Positions 9,311-18,229 of a stretch of 64,000 nucleotides of DNA are shown piece after piece (the stretch's first letter is position 1; each line of letters opens with the position of its first letter). A program made the translations under genes and the position numbers. The DNA lies in assembly GCF_030315685.1 (NCBI RefSeq), contig NZ_JASXSI010000019.1, positions 34,422 to 98,421 on the forward strand. Reading direction: 5' to 3'. The notes under the pieces are model-generated. The model ran no database searches. It was given only the letters and a program-made list of their open reading frames with translations, and was not told the DNA's origin. This DNA is from Gordonia sp. ABSL11-1 (GTDB lineage Bacteria > Actinomycetota > Actinomycetes > Mycobacteriales > Mycobacteriaceae).

Positions 9311-12164
9311 TCAGGACATGACGGCACCGGCGGAGGGCGCCCCCATCGCCGAGCAGCCCCAGCCCCGCGAGCCGTGGGACTATCCGCGCCACTGGATCGC
9401 CGACGTGTTGGCGTCCGACGGCGGCGTCGTACACCTGCGACCGATCGTGCCCGACGACGCGGACCGGGTGGTGCGCTTCCACGGCGGTCTGTCGGAACGC
9501 ACCCGATACATGCGGTACTTCGGGCCCACGCCGACCCTGCCTCCCCGCGAGGTGGCGCGGATGACGACGGTCGACTACCAGAAGCGGGTCGCGCTGGTCG
9601 CGGTCCTCGGTGGAGACATCATCGCGATCGGCCTCTACGAGGGTCTGGAGTTCGACGGCAAGCCCGAATCCGCGGAGGTCGCGTTCGTCGTCTCCGACGA
9701 CCACCAGGGCCGCGGCCTGGGACCGATCCTGCTCGAGCATCTCGCCGGGGCGGCGGCGGAGAACGGCTTCACCCGATTCGAGGCCGAGGTACTCAGCGAG
9801 AACCCCAACATGGTCGCGGTGTTCCGCGACGCCGGCTATCAGCTGTCGCGGAGCTTCGACGGCAGCACCGTGCACGTCGAGTTCCTCATCGACCCGACCG
9901 AGGCGATGACCTCGGTGCGCAACGCCCGCGAACGCGCGTCGGAGGCGCGAAGCGTGGCCAACCTGCTGCGCCCGTCGTCGGTCGCGGTGATCGGTGCGTC
10001 GACCGATCGCAAGAAGGTCGGAAACGCGTTGCTGGCCAACATCATCGCCGGAGGATTCACCGGTCCGGTGTTCCCGGTGAACGGTCCGGGCACCCCCGAC
10101 GACGAGCCCCCGGTGGAATCCGATGGGTCCGCCCGATCCCACGGTCCCGGCCCGGCTCGGACCACGCCCGCGCAGCGTCGCGGCCACCCGCGACCGCCGT
10201 CGGTGCGGGGTATCCGCGCCTATCGCACGGTTCGCGACATCCCCGACCCGGTCGACCTCGCGGTGGTGGCCGTGCCGGCGGCGACCGTCGACGACGTCCT
10301 CGACGACTGCCTTGTGAAGGGTGTCCGGACACTCGTCGTCGTCTCATCGGGCTTCGGTGAGGCCGGCGAGGCCGGACTCGAGAGCGAACGCAGACTCGTC
10401 GACCAGGTCCGCGAGCACGGCATGCGCCTGGTCGGGCCGAACGCGCTTGGAGTGGCCAACAACGATCCCGATGTGGCGCTGAACGCGACGCTCGCACCCC
10501 GCATCCCTGCCGCCGGCCGGGTGGGGTTCTTCTGTCAATCCGGTGCGCTCGGCATCGCCATCCTCGACACGGCCGCGCGACGGCAGATCGGCCTGTCCAC
10601 GTTCGTCTCGGCCGGGAACCGTGCCGATGTGTCCGGCAACGACCTCTTGCAGTACTGGGACACCGACACGTCCACCGATGTCGTGCTGTTGTACCTCGAG
10701 AGCTTCGGCAATCCACGGAAGTTCTCCCGGATCGCCCGGCGGGTGTCGCGGTCGAAGCCCATCGTGGCGGTGAAGTCCGGCAAGGGTGCGATGACTGCGG
10801 CGCGGGCGGCCCGGTCGTCGGCCTCGAGCCTCGACGACCAGATCGCGCAGATGGTACTCGAGCAAGCCGGTGTCATACAGGTGCACACCATCTCCGAATT
10901 GTTCGACTGCGCAACGGTGTTCGCGTATCAGCCGATCCCGCGCGGACCGAGGACACGGATCATCGGCAATTCGTCGGTGTTGGGCAGCCTGGCTGCCGAC
11001 ACCGCCCGCGGCGGTGGCCTCGAGGTGACTGATGCCATCGATCTCGGTGCCGGGGCCACGGAGGATGCCTTCGAGGCCGCGGTCACCGACGCGATGGCCG
11101 ATCCGTCCGTGGACGCGGTGATCGTGGTCTTCGTGCCACCTGTCGCGGTCGACGCCGACTGGCATGCGCGTGCGCTGATGGCGGCGGCGACCACGCCCGC
11201 CGCCGACGGACCGAAACCCATCGTCACGACATTCCTCGCTGTCGAGGGCATCCCGCCGGGTCTGATGAGGCCCGGACCCAACGGTCTCCCGCAGGCCGGT
11301 TCGATTCCGTCGTACGGCAGCCCGGAGAGGGCGGCGAACGCGCTGGCACGTCTGTGGCAGTACGCGCGCTGGCGCCAACGCCCCGAGTCCGAGATCCACC
11401 GCCCCGATGGCACGGATCCCGAGTCCGCGCGGGCGTTCGTGCGCGAGGCGATGGACGTATCCGCAGGGAAACCGGCACCGGGGGATCCGGGTGGACGGAC
11501 TCTCGGGCACGTCGAATCGGCGATGCTGCTGCGCTGGTACGGCATCCCGATCGTGCCGTTCCGCGAGGTGAGCACCATGCACGAGGCGTCGGCGGCCGCT
11601 CGTGACCTCGGATTCCCGGTGGCGGTCAAGGCGACCTCCGACATGTGGCGTGGACGCCTCGACCGCGAGGGTGCGCGACTCGACCTGCCCGACGCCACCG
11701 CCGTCGTGACCGCGTTCACCGAACTGGCGGACCTGACCGGCGATCGGGTGTTGCACGTCCAGAAGATGGCGCCCAAGGGGATCGGGACCACCATCCGGGT
11801 GCGCGACGACCCGTCGTTCGGTTCGCTGATCTCGTTCGGTCTGTCCGGGCGAACCTTCGACCTGCTCGGCGATCACGGTTACCGCGCGATCCCACTGTCG
11901 CCGCTGGACGCGGCCGAACTCGTCGACGAGCCGCGGTCGGCGCCGTTGCTCGCGGGCTATGCGGGGGAGCCGCCGGTCAGCCGCGACGCCCTGGCCGATC
12001 TGCTGCTGCGCATCTCGACCCTCGTCGACGACATCCCGGAGGTGCGCGAGGTGCTCTGCGACCCCATCCTGGCGGCGCCGGACGGCGTCGCGGTCCTCAA
12101 CGCCCTGATACGTGTCGGCCCGGTGCCCACACGAGCGGACACCGGGCCGAGACGACTGGGGTGA
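9303..12164 (+). CDS. Pat-like protein acetyltransferase: GNAT fused to inactive-looking acyl-CoA synthetase module
   Basis: A 953-residue fusion. Residues about 20-200 are a GNAT N-acyltransferase (HLRPIVPDDADRVVRF, acetyl-CoA loop DDHQGRGLGPILLEHL). Residues about 215-660 form the CoA-binding and ligase domains of an NDP-forming acyl-CoA synthetase (SVAVIGASTDRKKVGNALL; GFFCQSGALGIAILD). The C-terminus is an ATP-grasp domain (FPVAVKATSDMWRGR). The phosphorylatable histidine expected in a SHTGAL-type segment is absent: the equivalent reads RSSASSL (about residue 505). In Salmonella Pat the same module is known to be inactive and regulatory. A Pro/Arg-rich, disordered-looking insertion splits the CoA-binding domain (about residues 262-302). 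GTG 9303 overlaps acuC by 8 bases. The likely role is lysine acetylation of metabolic enzymes. Confidence 0.87.
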   Translation: MTDQDMTAPAEGAPIAEQPQPREPWDYPRHWIADVLASDGGVVHLRPIVPDDADRVVRFHGGLSERTRYMRYFGPTPTLPPREVARMTTVDYQKRVALVAVLGGDIIAIGLYEGLEFDGKPESAEVAFVVSDDHQGRGLGPILLEHLAGAAAENGFTRFEAEVLSENPNMVAVFRDAGYQLSRSFDGSTVHVEFLIDPTEAMTSVRNARERASEARSVANLLRPSSVAVIGASTDRKKVGNALLANIIAGGFTGPVFPVNGPGTPDDEPPVESDGSARSHGPGPARTTPAQRRGHPRPPSVRGIRAYRTVRDIPDPVDLAVVAVPAATVDDVLDDCLVKGVRTLVVVSSGFGEAGEAGLESERRLVDQVREHGMRLVGPNALGVANNDPDVALNATLAPRIPAAGRVGFFCQSGALGIAILDTAARRQIGLSTFVSAGNRADVSGNDLLQYWDTDTSTDVVLLYLESFGNPRKFSRIARRVSRSKPIVAVKSGKGAMTAARAARSSASSLDDQIAQMVLEQAGVIQVHTISELFDCATVFAYQPIPRGPRTRIIGNSSVLGSLAADTARGGGLEVTDAIDLGAGATEDAFEAAVTDAMADPSVDAVIVVFVPPVAVDADWHARALMAAATTPAADGPKPIVTTFLAVEGIPPGLMRPGPNGLPQAGSIPSYGSPERAANALARLWQYARWRQRPESEIHRPDGTDPESARAFVREAMDVSAGKPAPGDPGGRTLGHVESAMLLRWYGIPIVPFREVSTMHEASAAARDLGFPVAVKATSDMWRGRLDREGARLDLPDATAVVTAFTELADLTGDRVLHVQKMAPKGIGTTIRVRDDPSFGSLISFGLSGRTFDLLGDHGYRAIPLSPLDAAELVDEPRSAPLLAGYAGEPPVSRDALADLLLRISTLVDDIPEVREVLCDPILAAPDGVAVLNALIRVGPVPTRADTGPRRLG

Positions 12165-12203
12165 TCTGGGGACCCGCCGGCGCACTGCCGGCAGGACATC
12201 CGA

Positions 12204-13217
12204 TCAGCTGGCGTAGGCGCGCAACCGTTCGGCGCGCTCGCCCTGACGCAGTTTGCCCATGACCTCACGTTCGATCTGACGCACACGCTCACGCGACAGG
12301 CCGAACATGCGACCGATCTGGTCGAGCGTGCGTGGCTGACCGTCGTCGAGGCCGTAGCGCATCCGGATGACCTGCTGCTCGCGCTCGTCGAGCGTGGACA
12401 GCACCGACCGGATGTCGGAGTGCAGCAGACCGGCGATCACGGCATTCTCCGCGGAGGTGGCCTCGGCGTCCTCGATGAAGTCACCGAGCGGGGCCTCCTC
12501 GTCGCTGCCGACGGGCATGTCGAGGCTCACCGGGTCGCGGCTGTGGTCGAGCAGATCCGCGATCTTCTCGGCCGGGATGCCGGACTCGTTGGCCAGTTCG
12601 TCATCGGTCGCCTCGCGGCCGAGTTGTTGATGGAGCTCGCGCTTGATGCGCGCCAGCTTGTTCACCTGCTCCACGAGATGGACGGGCAGCCGGATCGTGC
12701 GGCTCTGATCGGCCATGCCGCGGGTGATCGCCTGACGGATCCACCATGTGGCATACGTGGAGAACTTGAAACCCTTGGCGTAGTCGAACTTCTCCATAGC
12801 GCGGATCAGACCGAGATTGCCCTCCTGGATCAGGTCGAGCAACGGCATGCCGCGGCCGGTGTAGCGCTTCGCGAGCGACACGACGAGACGCAGGTTGGCC
12901 TCCAGGAGGTGCGAACGGGCGTACTCGCCCTCTCGGACGATGATCGCCAGGTCACGCTTCTTGGTGGCCGAGAGGCGCTTCTTGGTCGCCAGGAGGTGCT
13001 TGGCATAGAGCCCGGCCTCGATCTGCTTGGCGAGTTCGACCTCCTGCTCGGCGTTGAGCAGGGCCGTGCGGCCGATGCCGTTGAGATAGACGCGGACGAG
13101 GTCGGCAGCCGGTGACTGGGCGTCGAGATCCTGTTCGGTCATCGCGGGGCGGGTCCGGGCGGGATCATCGGCGAATCCAGTAGTCGTGGTCGGGCGTGAA
13201 ACTGTCGAGCGTGACAT
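12204..13217 (-). CDS. sigB: Principal-like sigma factor SigB
   Basis: A 337-residue group 2 sigma-70. Region 1.2 ([20 protein letters not shown]), region 2 ([32 protein letters not shown]), region 3 and region 4 with the HTH ([19 protein letters not shown]) are complete; no acidic region 1.1 is present, as in SigB. It directs stress and stationary-phase transcription in mycobacteria. The start ATG at 13215-13217 is preceded by AGGAGG with 4-5 bases spacing. A downstream ATG at 13142 is the alternative. An ECF-type promoter (GGGAAC, 17 bases, CGTTGA) lies just upstream at 13250-13278, fitting control by SigE/SigH. The 3' end converges on the pat gene with a GCCGGC hairpin between them. Confidence 0.95.
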   Translation of the reverse strand: MSRSTVSRPTTTTGFADDPARTRPAMTEQDLDAQSPAADLVRVYLNGIGRTALLNAEQEVELAKQIEAGLYAKHLLATKKRLSATKKRDLAIIVREGEYARSHLLEANLRLVVSLAKRYTGRGMPLLDLIQEGNLGLIRAMEKFDYAKGFKFSTYATWWIRQAITRGMADQSRTIRLPVHLVEQVNKLARIKRELHQQLGREATDDELANESGIPAEKIADLLDHSRDPVSLDMPVGSDEEAPLGDFIEDAEATSAENAVIAGLLHSDIRSVLSTLDEREQQVIRMRYGLDDGQPRTLDQIGRMFGLSRERVRQIEREVMGKLRQGERAERLRAYAS

Positions 13218-13249
13218 TCGGCCTCCTGACTTGAGTGCGTTCAAGGGGT

Positions 13250-13278
13250 TCAACGCGAACAGGTGGGCGAAAGTTCCC
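13250..13278 (-). promoter_or_regulatory. ECF-type (SigE/SigH-like) promoter of sigB
   Basis: Read on the minus strand: GGGAAC at 13278-13273, a 17-base spacer, then CGTTGA at 13255-13250, giving a start point about 26 bases before the sigB ATG. The GGAAC/GTT pattern is that of the SigE/SigH/SigL-dependent sigB promoter known in M. tuberculosis. Confidence 0.6.
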
Positions 13279-13373
13279 GGGGCGCTTCGGCCCGAAGTCG
13301 CCGTCGCCTGCGCTGACCTGCGCAGATGCCTGCGGGTTCAGCCGGGTACATGAGAAGTTGCTGAGAGTGTGGG

Positions 13374-13799
13374 TCAGCGGGAACGGCGGTCGTGTTCGTC
13401 GCGTCGGACGTCGTCCGAGGGCTCCGTCGTCGAGTCGACGATCCGCGTCTCGAGTGACGACCCGGGACCGCTGAGGGAGGATCGGCCGACCACGGAATGA
13501 TCGGCGCCGTACTTGTACTGGGGAACCTCGCCGCGCTTGCGGGGCGGCCGGTCGTTGGCGATCAGGACCGCGATCCACGGGATCGGGATGGAGGCCGCGA
13601 CGATCGCCAGAGCGAGCAGACCCGAGCCGGTCGAGCTGTAGACGATCCCGGCGATGACCAGGGCGGGCACGCGAAAAGCCATCAGCGTCAAGTACTTGCG
13701 CACACGCGTGCGATGCTGATCCTCCAGCGATTGCTGCGCGTGGGTGATCAGAAAGGCTTCGGGGTCGGTTCCGTGCCCCGTAGGTCCTTCTCTGCCCAT
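13374..13799 (-). CDS. DUF3099 small membrane protein
   Basis: A 141-residue protein of the actinobacterial DUF3099 family. After a polar head (AFLITHAQQSLEDQHRTRVRKYL) come two membrane spans in MAFRVPALVIAGIVYSSTGS and LLALAIVAASIPIPWIAVLI, then the conserved NDRPPRKRGE patch and a charged disordered tail. Function unknown. In M. tuberculosis a homologue lies in this same sigB region. The start is uncertain: ATG 13797-13799 is used, and a GTG at 13824-13826 would add 9 residues. Neither has a well-placed ribosome site. Confidence 0.8.
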   Translation of the reverse strand: MGREGPTGHGTDPEAFLITHAQQSLEDQHRTRVRKYLTLMAFRVPALVIAGIVYSSTGSGLLALAIVAASIPIPWIAVLIANDRPPRKRGEVPQYKYGADHSVVGRSSLSGPGSSLETRIVDSTTEPSDDVRRDEHDRRSR

Positions 13800-13931
13800 G
13801 TCTCCACCATCCCACTTCGATGTCACGGATGCACTCGCGCCCCCTGCACAGGGAACCGTCCGGGTGATGTCTCACAGAGGTCATTCGGAGCGGTCCACCT
13901 TTCGGCGTTGTGGTGACGCACAATGGTCGGT

Positions 13932-14201
13932 ATGGGAACTCAGACAATCGAGCGGCCGGACCTCGACGAGAAGACCGACGTCGACGAACGGCCCGATGCC
14001 GACAGCACCGACCAGGGTGATGACGATCGCCCCAAGTTCTTCCACTACGTGAAGAAGGACAAGATCGCGGAGAGCGCGGTCATGGGTAATCACGTGGTGG
14101 CGTTGTGCGGGGAGACATTCCCCGTCACCCGGTCGGCCAAACCAGGTTCACCGGTCTGCCCGAAGTGCAAGAAGATCTACGCGCGCATGCGCAAGGAGTG
14201 A
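13932..14201 (+). CDS. DUF3039 small protein with C-terminal CxxC
   Basis: An 89-residue actinobacterial DUF3039 protein. A variable acidic head (MGTQTIERPDLDEKTDVDER) leads into the highly conserved block FFHYVKKDKIAESAVMGNHV, then VALCGE and the metal-ligand-like PVCPKCKKIYA, so a zinc or iron-sulfur site is plausible. Function unknown. The ATG at 13932 is preferred over 13923 because relatives begin at this M-x-TQTIER. A CACAAT hexamer ends 7 bases upstream of it and no ribosome site is seen, suggesting a leaderless message. It is divergent from the DUF3099 gene. Confidence 0.88.
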   Translation: MGTQTIERPDLDEKTDVDERPDADSTDQGDDDRPKFFHYVKKDKIAESAVMGNHVVALCGETFPVTRSAKPGSPVCPKCKKIYARMRKE

Positions 14202-14204
14202 CTC

Positions 14205-15782
14205 TCAGGGGTCCGGGTGGTCGCGGTGCTTCGTCGGCCGCCCGGACTCGGCGTCCGTCCGGCCCCGGCGTATCGGCCCGGTCGCGAGCCGATCGGGCAG
14301 TGTCTTGAGTTGTCCGGTGAAATCCGAGGTCTGCGAGGACACCCAGTCGCGCACCTGGGTCGTCGGCGACGGTTTGGCAGGCCAGAGGGACTGCACGGCG
14401 GCATTGAACTCGGCGCCGACGACGATCGCGAAGCCGAGGAAGAACGTGAACAGCAGGAACGCGATCGGTGTGGCGAGCGCACCGTAGGTGTAGCCCGCGC
14501 GGGTGATCGCGGTCAGGTACATGCGCAGGATGTAGCTGGCGACCCAGAAGAACACCCCGGCGACGATCGCGCCGCCGACGAGACGGTGCCACGGCAGTGG
14601 ATTCGGCAGCGCCAGGTGATAGAGCGTCGTCAGCACGATCAGTAGCAGCGCCGCGACGAACGGGAAGTAGCCGTAGTCGATCAGATTGGTGATGATCGGG
14701 TCCCACGAATCGGGCACGATCTCGTGCAGATAGTTGGGTCCCAGCGCCACCAGGGGCAGCACGAAGACCGACACCAGCAGGAACCCGATGTAGAGCAGCA
14801 ACGCGAAGATCCTCTGCCACACCGGGTTTCGCACCTCATGCTGATCGTGCGCGCGCACGATGGAGGCGACGAAACACGAAACCGCCGATGATCCGGCCCA
14901 CAGGGAGATGAGGAAGCCCGCCGAGATGACCCCGACACGTCCACGTCCGAGCACGTTGTCGACGGTCGGCGTGATCAGGTCGGTGACGACGCTCTCCGAG
15001 AAGGTGCGGCTGGCGAACGAGATGATCCGGTCGTAGATGACGTCGACGGTGTCCGGACCGAACCACCCGGACACGTAGCCCACGCTGCCGAGGAGTCCGA
15101 GGATCAGCGGCGGCAACGACAGCGCCTGCCAGAACGCGGCCTGGGCCGCCCAACCGACGATGCCGTCGTCCCAGGCCTTCTTCGTCGTCCGCCAGACCAG
15201 CACATGCAGGTTCGGGAGAACGGGCGGGCCCGGTTCGTGGGGGACGTCGATCGGGTTGTCGTGGCCGGGGTCCGACGGCGGACTGTGATCGTGGTCGGTG
15301 GTGGCGGTGTGGTCGTCTGGTCCATTCGTCGCGGCAGACGCGGCTCGTGGATCGGTCGGGGCCGGTACGCGGGTGGACCGGGCGCGCGGCGCGGCGTTCT
15401 GTTGGGGCGGGCGCGCCGGCAGCGGTGTCGTCGGCGTCCCGGGATCGATCAGCGGGATCGTCGGTGAGGTCGCCGGGCGTGAGGACTCGTCTCGGCGGGC
15501 ACGCCGGTAGCGACCATCGGCCGACGACGTGCCGTCCTCGGTGATCGGTGCTGGGTTCCGCTCACGACTGCTGATGGCTCGATCATCCCTGATCGAGGAA
15601 ACAAACGGGTGACCGGTCCGGGTGCGGTGCGTCGCCGTGACGAACCCGACCGTCGACCGGTTGGGTCCGTCGGCCCACGTCGCGCGACGGACTGCGCGTC
15701 GGGCGCGCTGTCGTCGGCGGCCCCCGGTAGCATGGCGGGCGTCCCCTCGTGTGGTGATCGCATGCCCGAGGGGACGTTTCAT
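14205..15782 (-). CDS. YihY/BrkB-family inner-membrane protein with long disordered N-terminus
   Basis: The YihY core occupies about the last 310 residues, with six hydrophobic segments (for example AAFWQALSLPPLILGLLGSV, PLVALGPNYLHE, LALPNPLPWHRLVGGAIVAG, GALATPIAFLLFTFFLGFAI) ending in the family GAEFNAA motif. It corresponds to Rv2707 of M. tuberculosis. The family was once called RNase BN, but no nuclease function is supported. The N-terminal 190 residues are Pro/Thr/Arg/Asp-rich and probably disordered. The start is unresolved: the only in-frame ATG is 15780-15782, without a ribosome site, and the next candidate is a GTG at 15201-15203, directly before the core. High GC in third positions upstream of that GTG argues that the extension is coding. 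Confidence 0.75.
   Translation of the reverse strand: MKRPLGHAITTRGDARHATGGRRRQRARRAVRRATWADGPNRSTVGFVTATHRTRTGHPFVSSIRDDRAISSRERNPAPITEDGTSSADGRYRRARRDESSRPATSPTIPLIDPGTPTTPLPARPPQQNAAPRARSTRVPAPTDPRAASAATNGPDDHTATTDHDHSPPSDPGHDNPIDVPHEPGPPVLPNLHVLVWRTTKKAWDDGIVGWAAQAAFWQALSLPPLILGLLGSVGYVSGWFGPDTVDVIYDRIISFASRTFSESVVTDLITPTVDNVLGRGRVGVISAGFLISLWAGSSAVSCFVASIVRAHDQHEVRNPVWQRIFALLLYIGFLLVSVFVLPLVALGPNYLHEIVPDSWDPIITNLIDYGYFPFVAALLLIVLTTLYHLALPNPLPWHRLVGGAIVAGVFFWVASYILRMYLTAITRAGYTYGALATPIAFLLFTFFLGFAIVVGAEFNAAVQSLWPAKPSPTTQVRDWVSSQTSDFTGQLKTLPDRLATGPIRRGRTDAESGRPTKHRDHPDP
15740..15776. other. Perfect 10-bp inverted repeat between YihY and helicase starts
   Basis: CGTCCCCTCG (15740-15749) pairs with CGAGGGGACG (15767-15776) around a 17-base loop and is followed by TTTC. 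It overlaps the first codons of the longest YihY reading and lies about 60 bases before the rightward helicase start. It could be an operator, an attenuator, or a terminator for an unseen short transcript. Confidence 0.5.
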
Positions 15783-15836
15783 GCGCCGGAGCGTGCCGCC
15801 CGGAGTGATCGAACTGGTGTCAGGAGCAGTGCAGGA

Positions 15837-17570
15837 GTGACCTCAGCAGCCGACGACCCGACCATCGCCGACGTCGCCGCCCCGGCGGGCCCGCCACTGC
15901 GAGCCTGGCAGCGACGTGCCCTCACGAAGTATCTGACCCGACGGCCGGCCGACTTCCTCGCTGTCGCGACGCCGGGCGCCGGCAAGACCACCTTCGGCCT
16001 GCGGGTCGCCAGCGAGTTGCTGGCCGACCGGACGGTGGACCAGGTCGCCGTCGTCACGCCGACGGAACATCTCAAACACCAGTGGGCCGAGGCCGCCGCC
16101 CGTGTCGGCATCGCACTGGACTCGCGGTTCAGCAACTCCACCGGCCAGACGAGCGCCGATTACCACGGGGTGGCCCTCACCTATGCACAGGTCGCAGCAC
16201 ATCCCACCCGCCACCGGGTGCGCACCGAGAATCGGCGGACCCTGGTCATCCTGGACGAGATCCACCACGGTGGAGACGCGAAGTCGTGGGGCGAGGCCAT
16301 CCGCGAGGCCTTCTCCGACGCGACGCGGCGGTTGGCGTTGACGGGTACCCCCTTCCGTTCCGACGATTCGCCGATCCCGTTCGTCACATACGAGCCCGAG
16401 GGTGGGGGAGTCCTGCGCTCGAAGGCCGACCACACCTACGGGTACGCCGATGCGCTCGCCGACGGCGTCGTCCGCCCTGTGGTGTTCCTCGCCTACAGCG
16501 GGCAGGCGAGCTGGCGGACGAGCGCGGGTGAGGAGTTCACCGCGCGGCTCGGGGAGCCGTTGTCGGCCGAGCACACCGCACGCGCGTGGCGTACGGCGCT
16601 CGACCCGCACGGCGACTGGATACCGTCGGTTCTCGAGGCAGCGCACACGCGCCTGAAGCAGCTGAGGGCTGCCGGGGTCCCGGACGCCGGCGGCCTCGTG
16701 ATCGCCACCGATCAGACGGTGGCCCGTGACTACGCCGAGCTGCTCACCGCGATCAGCGGCCGGAAACCGACCCTCGTGCTGTCCGACGACCCGAAGTCGT
16801 CGTCGCGGATCGCGGAGTTCGCCGCATCCGACGACGAGTGGATGGTCGCGGTCCGCATGGTGTCCGAGGGCGTCGACGTCCCGCGACTCGCCGTCGGCGT
16901 CTACGCGACGAGTTCGTCGACCCCGCTGTTCTTCGCCCAGGCGATCGGCCGGTTCGTGCGGTCACGCCGGCCCGGGGAGACCGCGAGCGTGTTCCTGCCG
17001 TCGGTCCCGGTGCTGCTGAATCTGGCGAGTCAGATGGAGGCCGAGCGTGACCACGTGCTCGGCAAGCCGCACCGGGAGAGCGACGGCCTCGATGACGCGC
17101 TGCTCATCGACGCCAACAAGCAGAAGGACGAGCCGGGCGAGGAGGAGAAGGCGTTCCAGTCACTGCACGCCGACGCCGAACTCGACCAGCTGATCTTCGA
17201 CGGCGCCTCCTATGGCACCGCCACCTTTTCCGGGAGTGAGGAGGAGTCGGAGTACCTGGGTCTGCCGGGTCTGCTCGATGCGAATCAGGTCCGCGAACTC
17301 CTCCGCAGGCGGCAGGCCGAACAGGTGGCGGAGCGGTCGGCGGCGGTGACCCCGGCGGTGCCCGCTGAGCCGGCGCGTCCGGCCGGTGAGAACCTGCACG
17401 CGCTCCGCAAGGAACTCAACACCCTGGTCGCCATGCATCATCACCGGACCGGGAAGCCGCACGGGATGGTGCACAACGAATTGCGTACCCGGTTGGGTGG
17501 GCCGCCGACCGCGATGGCGACCGCCGATCAGCTGCGCGAGCGGATCGCCGCGCTGCGCGAGTGGCGCTGA
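15837..17570 (+). CDS. SF2 DEAD/DEAH-type helicase
   Basis: A 577-residue superfamily 2 helicase. Walker A is ATPGAGKTTFGLR (about residue 47), motif II is ILDEIHHGG, motif III is LALTGTPFRSDD, motif VI is QAIGRFVRSRR. The layout resembles RAD25/XPB-like type III restriction-fold helicases, but no nuclease domain is attached. The C-terminal 150 residues (after KEEKAFQSLHADAELDQL) are helical and specific to the actinobacterial family. The substrate is unknown; a DNA-repair role is plausible. Start GTG 15837 has AGGAG about 9 bases upstream. The stop is followed within 10 bases by a nine-copy 15-bp tandem repeat and a strong terminator. Confidence 0.87.
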   Translation: MTSAADDPTIADVAAPAGPPLRAWQRRALTKYLTRRPADFLAVATPGAGKTTFGLRVASELLADRTVDQVAVVTPTEHLKHQWAEAAARVGIALDSRFSNSTGQTSADYHGVALTYAQVAAHPTRHRVRTENRRTLVILDEIHHGGDAKSWGEAIREAFSDATRRLALTGTPFRSDDSPIPFVTYEPEGGGVLRSKADHTYGYADALADGVVRPVVFLAYSGQASWRTSAGEEFTARLGEPLSAEHTARAWRTALDPHGDWIPSVLEAAHTRLKQLRAAGVPDAGGLVIATDQTVARDYAELLTAISGRKPTLVLSDDPKSSSRIAEFAASDDEWMVAVRMVSEGVDVPRLAVGVYATSSSTPLFFAQAIGRFVRSRRPGETASVFLPSVPVLLNLASQMEAERDHVLGKPHRESDGLDDALLIDANKQKDEPGEEEKAFQSLHADAELDQLIFDGASYGTATFSGSEEESEYLGLPGLLDANQVRELLRRRQAEQVAERSAAVTPAVPAEPARPAGENLHALRKELNTLVAMHHHRTGKPHGMVHNELRTRLGGPPTAMATADQLRERIAALREWR

Positions 17571-17580
17571 ACGGGTCAGC

Positions 17581-17715
17581 GGAAGCGACGACGGCGGAAG
17601 CGACGACGGCAGAAGCGACGACGGCAGAAGCGACGACGGCAGAAGCGACGACGGCAGAAGCGACGACGGCAGAAGCGACGACGGCAGAAGCGACGACGGC
17701 AGAAGCGACGACGGC
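17581..17715. repeat. Tandem array, nine copies of a 15-bp unit
   Basis: The unit RGAAGCGACGACGGC repeats nine times without gaps: two copies with GGAAG, then seven identical copies with AGAAG. It begins just after the helicase stop and its last unit runs straight into the left arm of the terminator at 17713-17753, sharing GGCAGAAG. All frames stay open because the unit is a multiple of three, but nothing suggests translation. Slippage-prone; copy number probably varies between strains. Confidence 0.97.
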
Positions 17716-17753
17716 AGAAGGCCCGACCAGGATGTCCGGTCGGGCCTTCTGCC
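17713..17753. terminator. Very strong bidirectional hairpin terminator
   Basis: GGCAGAAGGCCCGACC (17713-17728) is perfectly complementary to GGTCGGGCCTTCTGCC (17738-17753) around a 9-base loop: a 16-bp stem. It sits between the convergent helicase and the small DUF7455-like gene and should end transcription from both. The T-tract is weak, as usual in GC-rich actinobacteria. Confidence 0.85.
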
Positions 17754-17774
17754 AGTCGTTGTCGGCGGTGGTGA

Positions 17775-17981
17775 TCAGACCAGCTCGCCCTCGGATTCCA
17801 CGACGGTGGCCGAGAGCTCCACGAGCTTGGTCTCATGCTCGTTGAAGTGGTGACGGCAGAAGAGAAGTTCTCCGCCGGCAGGCAGCACGGCCCGCACCTT
17901 TGCGGCAGCGCCGCAGCGGTCGCAGCGGTCGGCAGCGGTCAGCGGCATGTAGATCGGGGGTGTGGTGGCGGTGTCTGACAT
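17775..17981 (-). CDS. Small zinc-ribbon-like protein (DUF7455 type, Rv2708c-like)
   Basis: A 68-residue protein with the core LTAADRCDRCGAAAKVRAVL and GGELLFCRHHFNEH: C20 and C23 with C42 and H44/H45 can form one metal site. It matches the small actinobacterial proteins encoded next to sigB (Rv2708c in M. tuberculosis). Function unknown. The start ATG at 17979-17981 follows a GGAGGAAT tract in good position. The upstream 248 bases to the TSUP gene hold its promoter; nothing else is recognised there. Confidence 0.85.
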   Translation of the reverse strand: MSDTATTPPIYMPLTAADRCDRCGAAAKVRAVLPAGGELLFCRHHFNEHETKLVELSATVVESEGELV

Positions 17982-18229
17982 GATTCCTCCGTCCCGGTCC
18001 GGCGGTCCCGTGCGGTGCCGGTCGCCATTCCCTTCGTGAGCCGACGCATCGGTCTGTGCGTCACCCTCACCCTTTCAGACGTTTGGGGGTTTCGTATTGT
18101 TCCGCGGGTCACCCGGGTGTGTCGTCACTCACCCGTAACAACGGCTCTCCTGACGGCAACATCGGCTCACCGAAGTGTTGCGCGTAGTGCGACGCAGATC
18201 TCACCTCGGCTCACGACGACGTTGCGAGA

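Noticed and set aside
17581..17715. Regular repeats considered as a CRISPR array
   Set aside because: Units are 15 bases and directly adjacent with no spacers, and no cas genes are present in the window.
17561..17845. A repeat-encoded protein reading EATTA units through the 15-bp array
   Set aside because: The frame stays open only because the unit is a multiple of three; there is no ribosome site and it runs through the terminator hairpin into the convergent gene.
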